Positions 45,501 to 56,087 of a stretch of 64,000 nucleotides of DNA are shown piece by piece. Origin of the DNA: Litoditis marina (taxonomy: Eukaryota > Nematoda > Chromadorea > Rhabditida > Rhabditidae). Position numbers and translations under genes: made by a program. Location: NCBI GenBank assembly GCA_964036275.1, contig OZ038436.1:9330147-9394146 (forward strand). Reading direction: 5' to 3'. The first letter of the stretch is position 1. The number at the start of each line of letters is the position of its first letter. Under the pieces are notes generated by a model. It made no database searches, was not told the DNA's origin, and was given only the letters and a program-made list of their open reading frames with translations.

Positions 45501-48500
45501 TGACTTCAGTATTTTTCCCATGGCGTCTTTGGTTTCTTTCGTGATTCGCTTGTCCTGGAAAAATCACAAAGATCTTATATTCAGGTTTGTGAGTGAGGTG
45601 AAACACATGCATGTGTTGCTCTGCAAAAATGATAGTTTCATATTTTTCGAGCAGTATCTACCTCAATGAAATATTTTCAATGACAAATAACTGTGTGTTT
45701 TGCTCATTATTAACTGTATTCATTTATCATGTTCAATAGACGGTTAAGTTAAGTAGTTAAGTTTCGGAGTTTCACCCATACGTACTTTATAAAAGTTTCA
45801 GTCTTAACTTTATTTCAGTTTGATCGTATCATTTATCCTCTCATCTTGTTGTTGCTCTCTTTCCTAAGTAAACAAATAAGTAAACAAATCGATGTATACA
45901 TTTGTGTTTTCTCCGGCCTTGATTGTCAGTTGTTCATGTGTCGCCGACGCCAAACTTGGAGCCGTTTTCATCAGTTGGTGGCGGGGCATGAAATCTCCCG
46001 TCAGGTAGGTCAAAAGACCGAGACCCGCGCTGTACACCTGAATATGAGAAACGAGAGAGTGACCCGTGAAGAAATATGTTGACAATGTTAATTTGAATTC
46101 TCTTCGGGGGGGGGGGGGGGATAATTAGAACTATCAGAACCCCTAAGCTTCAGTGTTCATTCATTCAACAAGGCTAATAACGTATACAAAATAGCCTGCA
46201 ACCATCATCAGTTGCAATATTATCATTTTAGACGAGATTTCGATGCGCGTGAAAAATTGGAATATTGTCTTCCAGAATCATATACGTAGACGCGATGACA
46301 CATTGAGTCAACATAAGACTCAGGCTACGTTCATACTTTTTTACGCTGCATCTGGCTGCAATTGCAGTCGCTTTGCAACATTTTTGCAGTTGCTGCAAAT
46401 TGCCGCTGCAGTCAGATGCAGCTGCAATTTTACGCAGCGTAAAAGTATGAACAACCCAGCGTAATTTCTAACGCAATTCAAGATAATCCCAAAATTCAAT
46501 TCGGAAATAGTGAATCTATATTTCAAATTGGAGTATTCAACATCTTAACTTGAAACAATTTCAGGCCAATTCTACAACTAACCAAGTTTTTAGGTAACCT
46601 AACCTTTTTTTAGGTAACCTAACCGGTTTTTGGTAACCCTTTTTCAGGTTACCTCACAAGTAACCGGTAGGTAACCTGAAACTAAAATCCGGTTACCGTA
46701 CAAACAAACGGTGAAAACCACATTTTGCATTGGAAAAACAGGTAACCGGTTTTTCATTTTCGGTTTCCGACCGGTTAATTATCGAAGTAACCGGAAAAAC
46801 GGTTACCAAAAAACCCGGTTACATATAGAATTCACCACAATTTCATTGACGACAACTGATATTTTATCAAATTTGGCGCCAGCGCCCAGTGCCAACAGGA
46901 TTTTTCATTTTTAGACTAATAAACTCCTAGTCAACTGCTACTACATATTGGATTTTAATTATGGCACGCCTAAAATAGTGAAAAAAGATTGATAACGATA
47001 AAAAAAAACTCATAAAAAGGTAACTACATTGCAGTGCAGTATGGTCATGTCAATACTGCAATTTACGCTGCAGTCAGCTTAAATTACGCTCAATTCAGCG
47101 TAAAAAACGCTGCAGCTGGCTTAAAAAAGTATGACCAACACAACTGCAGCGTATTTTTGCAGTTGCAGTCGACTGCATTGGCGTAAAAATCAATACGCGT
47201 ATTTTCGACAAGATTTACGCTGCATCTAGCTGCAACTGCAAAAAGTATGAACGAAGCCTCACTGGGTACTAAAATCGAAGTTCACTGGGAAAGATTGAAA
47301 ATTTTGCAATGCAGATCATATTTACATTGAATGTACTCCGCTTTCTTTAGTATAGTAGTATATTTAGATGCGAGTGTTTAGATGCGAGTCAACTGAAATG
47401 CTAAACAGCTCCCCATGACCTGAAGATGGAAGAGTTATGCTTCCATCCCTTTGGGGTTTTCAGTTTATTCCTATTTCACGGAAGATTATTATTATGTGCT
47501 ATTACTTAGTGTAATAAATATTATTATTGAAAAATCATATACGTAGACGCGATGACACATTGAGTCAACATAAGACTCACTGGGTACTAAACTCGAAGTT
47601 CACTGGAAAAGATGGAAAACTTCGTGAAAATAGATCATTAAGAACAAATATACTCCGGTGTCTTTATTATATTTTTTGGTTGCCTTCATAGTGGTAACCA
47701 TTCTACGCAACTCCAACTCTCAAAAGTAAAATTATTTTTTATTCAAATATAGATTTCACTGCGAACTGTTTTAATAGAAATAATAGAAGCCGCTATAAAC
47801 GACTTAGGACTCAGTTGAATATCAAAATGTGTACGATAACCTCCCACATATGGATGGAACAAACTATAATATATAGGGTTTGCTCCTTCAAAAGCAAGAA
47901 TTTACGGTGAACCCTGTCCTACCGCTCTTTTTGTAGTTTCATCACGTTCATTTTCAGTCAGAACTCGTGAATTTCGGCGTACATCGAGAAAAAAACTATA
48001 GTTTGTTTCACCCACTCTACAGTACAGTACAGTATATGCTCCAACTTCCAGTTCAAAGTTAGTTAAGTTGACTTTTTTGATTTTTATTCAAACTTTGGTA
48101 GTGTCCTCTACACTTTTACTACTACACACTCTAAAAGCTTGGAACCGAAATATGAAATTGCTCACTAAAAAAACCTCCTGAATATTTGAGGATTACTGTA
48201 GAAGGACATCCATTGATTGGTGAAACAGAGTTTATGAGATTCAGTCACTCCCTATATTTACCGTATTTTCTTATTATGAATTGCGCAGACTCACATTATA
48301 AAGACTGTCTTTGGTGATTCTAGCGAGAATGAAAATGGCGGATTCCAGATGATCTTTTGCTTTTTTCGAGGAAACCGAATCCATTTTAGATCGAACTTCT
48401 TCTATTCCACGACGACGTTTTTCCCAGTTTTTCGAGAAAATGTTCGTCATCTGAAAAAAAGGATCTTCGAGTCAAATGTTTCACAACAAGATGAAAAATG

Positions 48501-51500
48501 GATCCAAATTATTTAGTTTGTGAAGTAGGTATTAGATAAATATTAATGATAATAATAGTCAATACTAGTAGAGATAACAAAAGTATGAACCAAACAAAAT
48601 AATTCTATTGTGTATGTGAAACATTAGTGATGATTTGAATAGTAAATGGTCTCATTATTTCACAAAAAGTTATAACTTTCCAACCGTTTTCAGTCCAAAA
48701 GAAGATACGGCCTTGGCTGCTCCAGCTCTCTCGTTGGGTGGAACGGAGAGCATGAACTCGTCCTCAGACTCCACCGTCTTCTCTTCATTTTGGGTCGGAG
48801 AATCTGGCAAATCGGGGGCGGGGCGACTGGAAGTGTAGTTTGTAGTTAGAAGTAGGCAAACCGAATATACTTTCCCAGCAATATCGCACTTTGAATAACG
48901 TTTAATAGAAGCGTCCTTTTTTGCACTGAGCTCTTCGACAGTAGACAATAGTGCTGCAAAGAAGATATGATTAACCAGTAAAGGGTGAGAACCGTACCAA
49001 GTTTATGGCATTCTACTCTAAATTTGAGCGAATGATAGTTTATAGTTCTCTCTAAAATAGTGTTATGATGAGAATATACAGACTTCCACTGTGACATGAA
49101 TCATCCGAAAGAATTAACCGAAATACCAATAACCTCTTCATGGCTGCCGGTACAATCATATTCTCCTTTTCCATGAATTTGTTGGTGACTCGGTTGGTAA
49201 CAGAGGAACCCCGGCTCAACGATCTACGCGTTTTGTGAACCTGAAACATTCGAAAATTTGTTTGTGGTTGGAAAAATTTGTGATTTGGATGCAATAGCAT
49301 TCTTATGTCGAGTTAAGTTACTAATACTGAATTACTGAAAGTTCGACCAGAGATCATCGTTATACCCGCGCAAACATTCACAAATGTGTTTGTGGATGGA
49401 AAATTTTGATATGATTCCGATCAAATATCATTCATTTGTCAAGTACTGTCACTAGAAGTTAGATAAAAGATCATTATGGTGACATAATCATATTCATTTC
49501 TAGATAATTCACGATATTTTTGTGAACCTGAAATAACATCAATTCATGAGTTGGAAAGTTAGTAATATTGTGATCACACCTCATTCTTCCGTAAAATAGT
49601 ATCACTAATAGTTCGATTAAAGACCATTACTATGACGGGTAACATCTACTGCCATCCAAACTGCAAAAACATCAAAATCAAATACACCATTTTTTGGAGT
49701 TGACCGAATCCGGTGTGAGATATTATGCGAAACTCCAGACTTCCAAACCAATAGAATCAAACACAAAATTATTTTGCTGTGTTTTTGGGTCTTTGTTGGT
49801 CGAGGACTATGTACCTTGAGTGTTTCAATAGAAGCAACGGAAGTGTTCGATTCAACTGAGCTGGGACGAGCCGTTATTGAACTGTCCGACGAACGACGTC
49901 TACTTAAGCTACCTGGAAAAATATTTGGGAAAGTAGTAAAATACTAATTGTATGTTTATTACCATTTGTTTGTGAAACTTATTATTGATTATCACAACAT
50001 CATGTTTTGATAGATATGTTAAAAAGTTCAGATTTCTACCAGGACTACCTGTGAAACAACTCGAAAACTATTATATATGAATGTTCATCAGTATTTGTTG
50101 TAGTGGTGCTCGTGGAATTAAGTGGTGTTTATCACAACATTGTATTTTGATAGTTACTTTGAAGGGTTGACAAATACAGTTTTTTCCTGAAGACTTGCCT
50201 AAGACAAAATGATCTATAGTTTTTGTGTTTACACTTGAGGCACCGTAGCATCCGTTATAAAACAAACTTATCATTCTACTCTCCTTATCCTTAAACAGAA
50301 TAAGAGTTCGTTTTTTCACAGTTTATTTTACTCGATCGTTTTTTTTGGAGCGCGCATTGTATTGGGTAACTACATGCGGTGAACAGTTTCACAGATATTA
50401 CATATAGTGGACTGGCGATAGCCTGCGATAACAATTCGTCAATCGTATAAGTCTACTGCTGTCATTCATCAACATGTTTGCTTTCGATGTGCGAAGCTTG
50501 TCGAGGCGCAGTGAAATGTTTCATTCAGATTACATATAGTGTATGTGACTATCAACGATTATTCCTTCCAAAATTATTTATTCCTATGAAAAAGCCGTGA
50601 AAAGTTTCGTGCTAACTACAACTACGAGCCGATCACCTATGCAATAGTTTATCGTCTAAGGTGGTTAGTGCAAGTATGTTTTTTTTTCCGAAAAGTAGTT
50701 TCTTTAGCGTGTTTGTGTGACACGCTTTTTCGAATTGGCACGCTGCCCAACTCTCAGTGGGAATAGAAGAATTTTATTTTTTCCTAAAGATTTACCTTCC
50801 GCATTGATAGAATCTTTGGATGAAGGTCTATTGGCGGTACGCTGGCGGGTTGGTCTAGACTCCTCTTTGGAACTGAAAAATGGACATTTCACAAAATGTC
50901 CTGTCATTTGCTTGTATGTCATAGTGTTTTTGTTGTACTGTTTTCTATTTGATTGTCGTATTGTCTTTTACTGTTCTTTTGAGAAGTCAGTGTGGGAAAC
51001 ATATTACAAATATTCTTGTTTCACTTTGCGATGATATTTCACTATTGACGGATCAAGGAGCGCAAAGATGCTTAATATGAACAATTTGTTTCGTCTATTT
51101 TAAACGTATGGAATATGGTTAGTTATGAACAGTTTTCTTAGTTTATGAAAGTTGATTAGCAAAAGGTTGGTAAGTATAAAAAAGTTGATTATAAATATGT
51201 CACTTGCTGTGCTGACCGATTTGAGGATCTAGAAGAAGGAGGTCTCGGGGGGAGTAGATAGTTTACATCCGCGGAGGCCTGTACACGGGTGGGTGAGAGG
51301 TCTGAAAAATAATTGAATGATTGAGGATTAATATTGTAAAAAAAACCGAACAATGAATAAATGTTTAGTTCATATAACATGTCATTAAGATGGAGAGATG
51401 CCCAATTCGATGTAGCGTCTTTCTATTTGCTCAAATATTGCACTCCTTCTATGTAAATGTACAAATGTAGCACTAAACGTTTCATGTTCATAATTTGCTT

Positions 51501-54500
51501 ATTTACGTATATGTTGTTTTGCCATTTTCTTATAGTAAAATGGCCGGGTCAATTAGCTGACTGAACGGAAACTCAATAAGTAAATTTTTAAATTCTGGTC
51601 AAGGTTGCGAGAACTTTATCACATTTCTTGCTGTTTGCAGGTTCGCCAGTTACACAAGTGAGCACTTTTCTGAAAAAATGACCGCGTAGTCTGTGGAACT
51701 CTGAAAAAAATGAAAAATAAAACTTAAATAGCTTATCGCTTGGTAATTACAAAGTACATTTACTGATTATTTGATCCATGAAAAAACGTTCAGTGCCGAA
51801 CTTGTTCATATAACTAAAACGAGTGAAACACGTGAGCGAGTTAAATGAAGCGGTTTTGTTTGTTTTCAGTCTCACCAGATCACAATGACATATTACAACT
51901 GCAAACTTAACTGAAGGTTGAAATTGAACTAGGAAATCCTGGATTGCTCACTCATTGCCTAATTATTATATTGACTCAGAAATTTTATCCATTGTGTAAA
52001 TAAATCATTATCGAAGCCTGCTACGGTCAATAGTATATAGTAGGGTTGGTAATCAACTCCAAAAATCAATAGAACTCCAATTTCAATTCCTTTCGGATTT
52101 TCAAAAACCACTCAATTCCAATTCAAGTTTCAAAAGAATTGGAATTGCAATTCTTTTGGGAAATTATCCCCATTCTTTCAATTCCAATTCCAATTCCGAT
52201 TCCATTTCTAACAACATAGATAGGGACGTTAGTCGTGGCAACGCAGACAGATACCACTACTACAATTATTTCACTGTGTTCGTAGTTTGATCCTACAGAA
52301 TTTTTAGCACAATTCGACCACTCTTATCTCTTGAAAGATCAAACTACAATTCGAATATGGTATCTTCAAGTACAAACTGTACTCACCAACTGGTGTGAAC
52401 AGTCGCGGCTTCCTGGGCAATTCTTCCACTGGATCTTCATCGAAAAGATTTTTCGGTTTGTAAATTTCTTGTTCCTGCTGCTTGGGCAGGTCATTCTGGA
52501 AAAAAAAGAATATACTCTCAGAACCAAGGTGTTTATAAGCGGTATATTGGTTTTTCACAGAAACGTAAAACAAAAAACCGTGCACATTTGAGTTGAGAAC
52601 AAGTTATTTTGCTGTACATTCTGAAAAAAAAGCAATATACTCTTCTGGGATTGTTCAAACCGCAGTCGACACTGTATGATGGTTTTCTCAGAAACTTTAG
52701 TGCCAGTTCTTTGCAATGGGTCAGCTACAAAAGCAAGAGAGCATTGAAGTCAATGAGGCCCACAGACCGGCTAAGACACTCTATCGTCGAAGCCGCTACA
52801 AAAGTGTGTTTGGCTAGTAGCCAAGTTGTCTGCGTAATTTTGCTCTACACACTCTCTGCTAGCAAGTAATCAACCGCGTGTCAACGTTATTTGGTCGATT
52901 CGAGTTTCTGCCGTTTTCAGACAGAAAACACACATTTTAGAACCACACTGAAAGTGCCATATACTGAAATATAACGCCAGCTGGATACCATGCAGCGTTC
53001 ATGTTTTTTGCTGTGTTCTTCATATTCATCTGACATTGACTATACCGGGGATTCCTCGACTAGTCTCGCATCAATGGCCGCCAGTACATGAGTTCTGAGG
53101 GCCTTCATTTCTTCGGCCAAATCGAGGGCCCGTTGGTAGTCCTCTTCTTCTATCGCCTCGTTCTGAAACCAAGAATTTATAAATTTGAAAAGTTTTCCAA
53201 AATCAAAAATCGAAAACTAAAATGTTAAAGAAGACCCGATACGGTGTTATGCACCTTACTAAATTAGTGTACATTGAGAGGCAATTCAGCGAATGCCCTG
53301 TTACAAGTGTGTTGAGGTCGAATTCTCTAAACTCTTTTTCTTCCATGGCCTCGTTCTAAATAAGTTAACAATTTGTTTAGATTTCCATTTCGTACAAAAC
53401 TTACTTTTTCGAAAAAATGTTTTAGATATATCTTGTTTGGAGTAGCCCTGCTCGAGAAATGTTACTTCATCACAAAATGTTTTTTGCCTGACCCTAGGTT
53501 CCAACATTTAACTAAACTGTTCATCATGAGAAAAATCCGAGCACCTTATCTCTTTCGAGTTCCGTCATTTCAGTTTTCGCCTTCGCCAAAAGCCTCTGAG
53601 CCAACTGAGCCTGCTTGGCCAATTGGAAGTTTTCTTGCTGAAACCTATTTTTTAAAGTAGGACGATTATATGGACCAATTCCGACGCATCGGTCCTTCAA
53701 ACTGCAATAAATGTTTCAGTTGCAGTTTAAAAGACTCATCGTCATACTTTGAGTTAGTTCAGATTGAATTTCGTAAGGAGCTGAGTTTACAGTAGAGAAT
53801 TCCCCGTTGTTGAATAACTTCGAACAAAAACATGGTGAGAGGGAGACTTTAAGCGAAAAATGGCGAGTTCGAAGTTTTCTTACTGATAATTTTTTGAACA
53901 CTTTTACTCAATTGAGTTATTAAAAATTAAATGAACTTATTGTTATTTCAACTGATCTCATTTGACACTCGAACAAAAACTGGGAAACCTTATAAGATAC
54001 ATATTATGAACATTCTTGATAGAGCTTTTGAAAAACAGGGAATTCTAACTAACCATGACATATTTCGTTTTGTTTCTCTCAACATTTTGTGTTATTTGTT
54101 CAATTTCCTTGGTGTATCTGAAAACACAATAGTTTTAACAGAAAAGAAGCAGTGGTCTGTCATCATTTTGTGTTTATTGTCACAGTTATCATTATCCCTA
54201 CTGGACTTGTATAATTTGCATCTTTCTGACCTTTTCTCTAATGAAAATTTTTCAGTGTCATAAATTCAATTACCTTCATTTTGAAGAAGTCTCGAAGTCA
54301 TACTGCAGGAGTATGAATGGAAATAACTATCATTGACCTTTCAGTGTTATTTTTACCTACGCGTGACCGAATACGAACAAACTGCACGGTGTTTACGCAG
54401 GAAGTGTGGATGTTTTCATTCGAAAAACTCCCAATTAATCAGAGTCAGCAGTTTCTCGAACTTTTACATTTTTAGTGATCACGTTCACGTTATATGTGTG

Positions 54501-56087
54501 TTCATTTATTTTCGTGTGGTTTTTCCACTTAATCATTGTTGATCTCTGTAAGAAAACGAATGAACTACTAGTAAACAAAAGCAACTGACTTTTGATCTTT
54601 GACCACCACAACTTCCGGTTTGTCTTCGATTGGGTCGAAAAGTGTATGTTCCTCTGCGTCTGGGACCGTCTGACCGAACATTTTGACCTCCATTAGACCA
54701 ACCTGAAAAATCGATATGTCTTTAAAGGCGAATTGTACCAAACTAATCGTTCTTTCTCCTACCATACTTGCACAATATGAGTCTTCGTGCTTACTTGGAA
54801 TGATCGAAGCTATAAATCATTTTTTTTAGTATATATGCTTCTTTCAATCTTCAAACCTGTTTAGCGGGATTATCATCCGGTGAATCGTGGCATCCCAAAA
54901 AACGAAACCGAAGTTCCGTGCAAATTTCGTCCAGATAGATGGTTTTAACCTCATGCTTGGTCTGTGAACTTTTCTTCTTTTTGAACTGAACGTCTCTGAA
55001 AGGATTTTGATTGGAAAAATTGCAATGCAATGCTTATGGCAAAAATAAATCTTGGGTGAATCCTTCGAACTCTTATACTTGCTTGCATGTTTCACTCGGT
55101 TTACTTGAATGAAGAAATTGAGCATTAAAGTGGTGAGCTAAGGATAAGCTATTTGAGTTGAAAGTTTTTCAAGTTTTTCTCAAGGTTATTATTTTTATCA
55201 AAAAAGATGTGAAAAGTGGGTGTAATATTCGATACTGATTGTGTGATGAGAACAATCATGTAACGAGTGAGCATGGGCAATTTCTTGACTTATGATAACT
55301 TCAACTCGTTTTACGTGACAACTATGTTAACTAACAGAAACACATACACTCTCATACTTACCCAAGATGTTTATACTCCGTCTCGGTTTTTGCCAAAAGT
55401 TGAAGGCGATCCGCTGAAGTTGTTAATTGTATTCCAATGTTTCAGCCTCATTTCAAAAATGTGAACGTCGTAGCATGTTTGACCTCATCAGCCAATTTTT
55501 CGAACATGAAGAGAAAACTTACGTATAAACGAGTTGTGACAAGTGATTTGAATCTTTTCGATGTTGCTTTTTCTTCGCAAAACAAAGTCCACAGTTACTG
55601 GGTATTTGGGATTTCTGAAAGTTATATTCTTAATTTTGTCACAGGATAGTATTTGTGTGTGAAATACGCGAAAATCACTTGTAGTTTGGTCAGAATGTTT
55701 GTTTTTACCACCTTTTGTGGTGAAAAACTGATTATGATTTCTCCTTTCGACAAGAGCAGTTATATGTTTCTAGGTAGATAAGTAGGACGGGACGCTTTCT
55801 CGACAGTGGATTCTTCATTTCTCAATTACACTTTGTTGGAAATGTAGCTGAGTTATTAATATCCAACCCTTTGTGAACTTTATTGGAAACGTACGAATTG
55901 ATAGTTTAATTTTCATGATGCTCGCACTTTTGAATATCGCATTTTTGAGTCGAACAATCCTAAATCGATATGAATATTTAAGCTGTCCTCACTTTTCCGT
56001 GAACCATTCCTTGTTCGTAAGTAGACTTCGATCCTTATTTACATCTTCTTCGATATTGGAAACAACATATTCTAGTAAAGTTGTCAT
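33599..56087 (-). CDS. CEP104: CEP104 orthologue, ciliary-tip microtubule protein (about 25 exons, 22 kb)
   Basis: CEP104 tracks growing microtubule ends and caps the tip of cilia; its TOG array binds tubulin and its zinc fingers bind partners. Exons from the start: 55993-56087, 55523-55614, 55362-55413, 54857-54995, 54590-54702, 53545-53637, 53046-53162, 52387-52495, 51204-51301, 50796-50872, 49815-49912, 49134-49240, 48685-48826, 48295-48450, 45900-46037, 45492-45554, 45241-45356, 44854-44953, 44529-44680, 36274-36382, 34736-34874, 34244-34330, 33599-33693; about 830 aa. Visible: N-terminal beta-sandwich (NPKYPVTVDFVLRRKSN; TIYLDEICTELRF), coiled coil (EEEDYQRALDLAEEMKAL), Ser/Arg-rich linker, TOG helices (IFSKNWEKRRRGIEEV; AEVRNTGKRVFLRLYQ), zinc fingers (LCVFCGVIDTSFDENGLD; CPMLKKCDHC; VCPRC; KCLLCQNN). 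A spliced-leader type acceptor ends one base before the ATG. Phase gaps remain after 54590 and around 50,872-51,204, so one or two small exons are missing. The 8.1-kb intron between 44529 and 36382 holds the LRR gene. Confidence 0.9.
34690..34726. repeat. Short palindrome TTTGTAGTTTGATC / GATCAAACTACAAA
   Basis: A perfect inverted repeat with a nine-base loop in a CEP104 intron. The same arm pair (GTAGTTTGATC .. GATCAAACTAC) bounds about 70 bases at 52,279-52,348, and a single arm occurs near 20,288. This is likely the tip of another small foldback family. Confidence 0.6.
36638..36724. mobile_element. Palindromic MITE, family B copy 1
   Basis: CAGGCACTGGGCTGGACGGT opens the element, and GGACGGTCCGTGGACC is repeated inverted two to three times. 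Each word is itself nearly palindromic. The partner copy is 41975-42112. Both lie inside the 8.1-kb CEP104 intron, on either side of the LRR gene. Confidence 0.75.
36900..41434 (+). pseudogene. LRR protein gene nested in a CEP104 intron, with two lesions
   Basis: Thirteen exons: 36900-37010, 37253-37425, 37670-37765, 38049-38252, 38454-38543, 38814-38917, 39139-39291, 39509-39664, 39874-39975, 40378-40543, 40711-40870, 41065-41193, 41365-41434. Phases agree except inside exon 4, where the reading frame must shift between about 38,096 and 38,149: its start reads AIISRCPKLRVLNN in one frame, and its end reads ASPPIERKPVIIHAPSREP in another, which fits exon 5. Exon 11 has an in-frame TAG at 40767-40769 with coding character on both sides. 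N-terminal leucine-rich repeats (SLNISSCNLDDDML; CLILANNHFYNI; LMTLDITQNEL) end in an LRR-cap-like RCPKLRVLNN; then a linker and helical C-terminal regions (ITEYGIELMGFCEEEADEV; RWRGRLRRLI-like; VVWGGRKK end). About 440 aa. Family beyond LRR not recognised. Either a young pseudogene or two assembly errors. Confidence 0.65.
38555..38808. repeat. Three tandem 86-87-bp units in an intron
   Basis: Units begin at 38555, 38641 and 38728 (TGTCCTTT, CCCATTCCT, then CCGCCATCTTTTCCATCAG and CACGATTTTGTATGTG). They differ by a few bases and the length of the C run. Each unit contains a CATCAG acceptor-like site; the real acceptor of exon 6 lies just after the array. Confidence 0.9.
41975..42112. mobile_element. 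Palindromic MITE, family B copy 2
   Basis: GTGGACGGTCCGTGGAC occurs twice at the left, and GGCCCACGGACCGTCCAC and GGTCCACGGACCGTCCAC at the right, closing with CCCCAGTGCCTAAG, the inverse of the opening of copy 1. The left terminal CAGGCACTGG is missing here, so the left end is truncated. Confidence 0.75.
42195..42305. mobile_element. Palindromic MITE, family A copy 2
   Basis: AGAACGATTATGTGGTCCAA at the left pairs with TTGGTCCACATTATCGTCCT at the right; inner arms are the CAGTCCTTTGAACTGCAATT type. Same family as 10578-10686. Confidence 0.8.
42827..42935. mobile_element. Palindromic MITE, family A copy 3
   Basis: AGGACGATTGTGTGGACCAA pairs with GGTCCACATAATCGTTTTT. Inner arms are GTCCTTTAAACTACAATT / TGCAGTTTAAAGGAC. 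It is in reverse relative order to copy 1 (the GTTGAC-like spacer is on the left). Confidence 0.8.
43127..43301. repeat. 89-bp tandem duplication
   Basis: Two copies offset by 89 bases, starting TTTTTGTTCAGAGGTCTGCA, with a single difference in the shared part (ACATTCC versus ACGTTCC). Near identity suggests a recent event. It starts beside a GCGCAGCGCGGAGCGCTGCG palindrome (about 43,099-43,118). Confidence 0.9.
44125..44451. mobile_element. Foldback element with arms over 100 bases
   Basis: CATTAGTATAAAAAACGGG at the left is the inverse of CCCGTTTTTTATACTAATG at the right. Pairing continues through AGAAAGTA, GATTAGTTTTG, CGTGTAC, ATATGAAAGAAATCCAATAA and GAGGAAAAAGGCTAATCTCG, about 115 bases per arm, leaving a loop of about 90 bases. 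Transcribed as part of CEP104 pre-mRNA it would form a long hairpin. Confidence 0.8.
46323..47258. mobile_element. 936-bp terminal-inverted-repeat element with TCA target duplication
   Basis: Left end GGCTACGTTCATAC and right end GTATGAACGAAGCC are inverted repeats with one mismatch, and TCA flanks both sides (46320-46322, 47259-47261). The insertion splits a host repeat whose uninterrupted copy lies at about 47,527-47,620: there ATAAGACTCACTGGGTAC is continuous. Inside are palindromic GCTGCA/TGCAGC-rich ends and a GGTTACC/GGTAACC-rich centre (about 46,590-46,825). No coding capacity; non-autonomous. Confidence 0.85.
47527..47620 (+). repeat. Empty-site copy of the repeat hit by the TIR element
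   Basis: From AATCATATACGTAGACGCG through CGAAGTTCACTGG this matches the two flanks of the 936-bp element, here joined without an insertion. The shared segment is about 90-110 bases. Confidence 0.8.
48871..48953 (-). other. Candidate optional exon of CEP104
   Basis: Bounded by a TTTGCAG acceptor and a GTATAT donor; 83 bases. In one frame it reads STVEELSAKKDASIKRYSK, which looks like coiled coil, but its phases do not fit the neighbouring exons 49134-49240 and 48685-48826. With a later donor of the upstream exon (GTATTT, 13 bases on) the phase fits, but then a different frame is read. Left unassigned. Confidence 0.3.
52065..52205. repeat. GGAATTCC word repeat in a CEP104 intron
   Basis: About 140 bases of CAATTCC, TCAATTCC and GGAATTG words in both orientations, preceded by AGGGTTGGTAATC at 52,043-52,055. 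Compare the TCGAAAAC repeat in the polymerase, which ends GATTAACAACCCTAAT. Confidence 0.7.
53305..53355 (-). pseudogene. Duplicate of a CEP104 coiled-coil exon
   Basis: Fifty-one bases between a TTATTTAG acceptor and a GTAACA donor, phase 0 at both ends, reading NEAMEEKEFREFDLNTL. The true exon at 53046-53162 begins NEAIEEEDYQRALDLAEE after a TTTCAG acceptor. The first 20 bases are almost identical, then they diverge. It could be spliced in as a cassette without breaking frame, or be a relic. Confidence 0.5.
53654..53750. mobile_element. Palindromic MITE, family A copy 4
   Basis: AAAGTAGGACGATTATATGG at the left; ATCGTCATACTTT at the right; inner CTTCAAACTGCAA / TTGCAGTTTAAAAG. It lies only 17 bases upstream of the acceptor of CEP104 exon 53545-53637, so it replaced most of the branch region. 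The AAAGTA ends are seen in full only here. Confidence 0.75.

Noticed and set aside
53931..54263. 110-residue plus-strand ORF
   Set aside because: Lies in a CEP104 intron, is AT-rich and shows no family motif or splice context.
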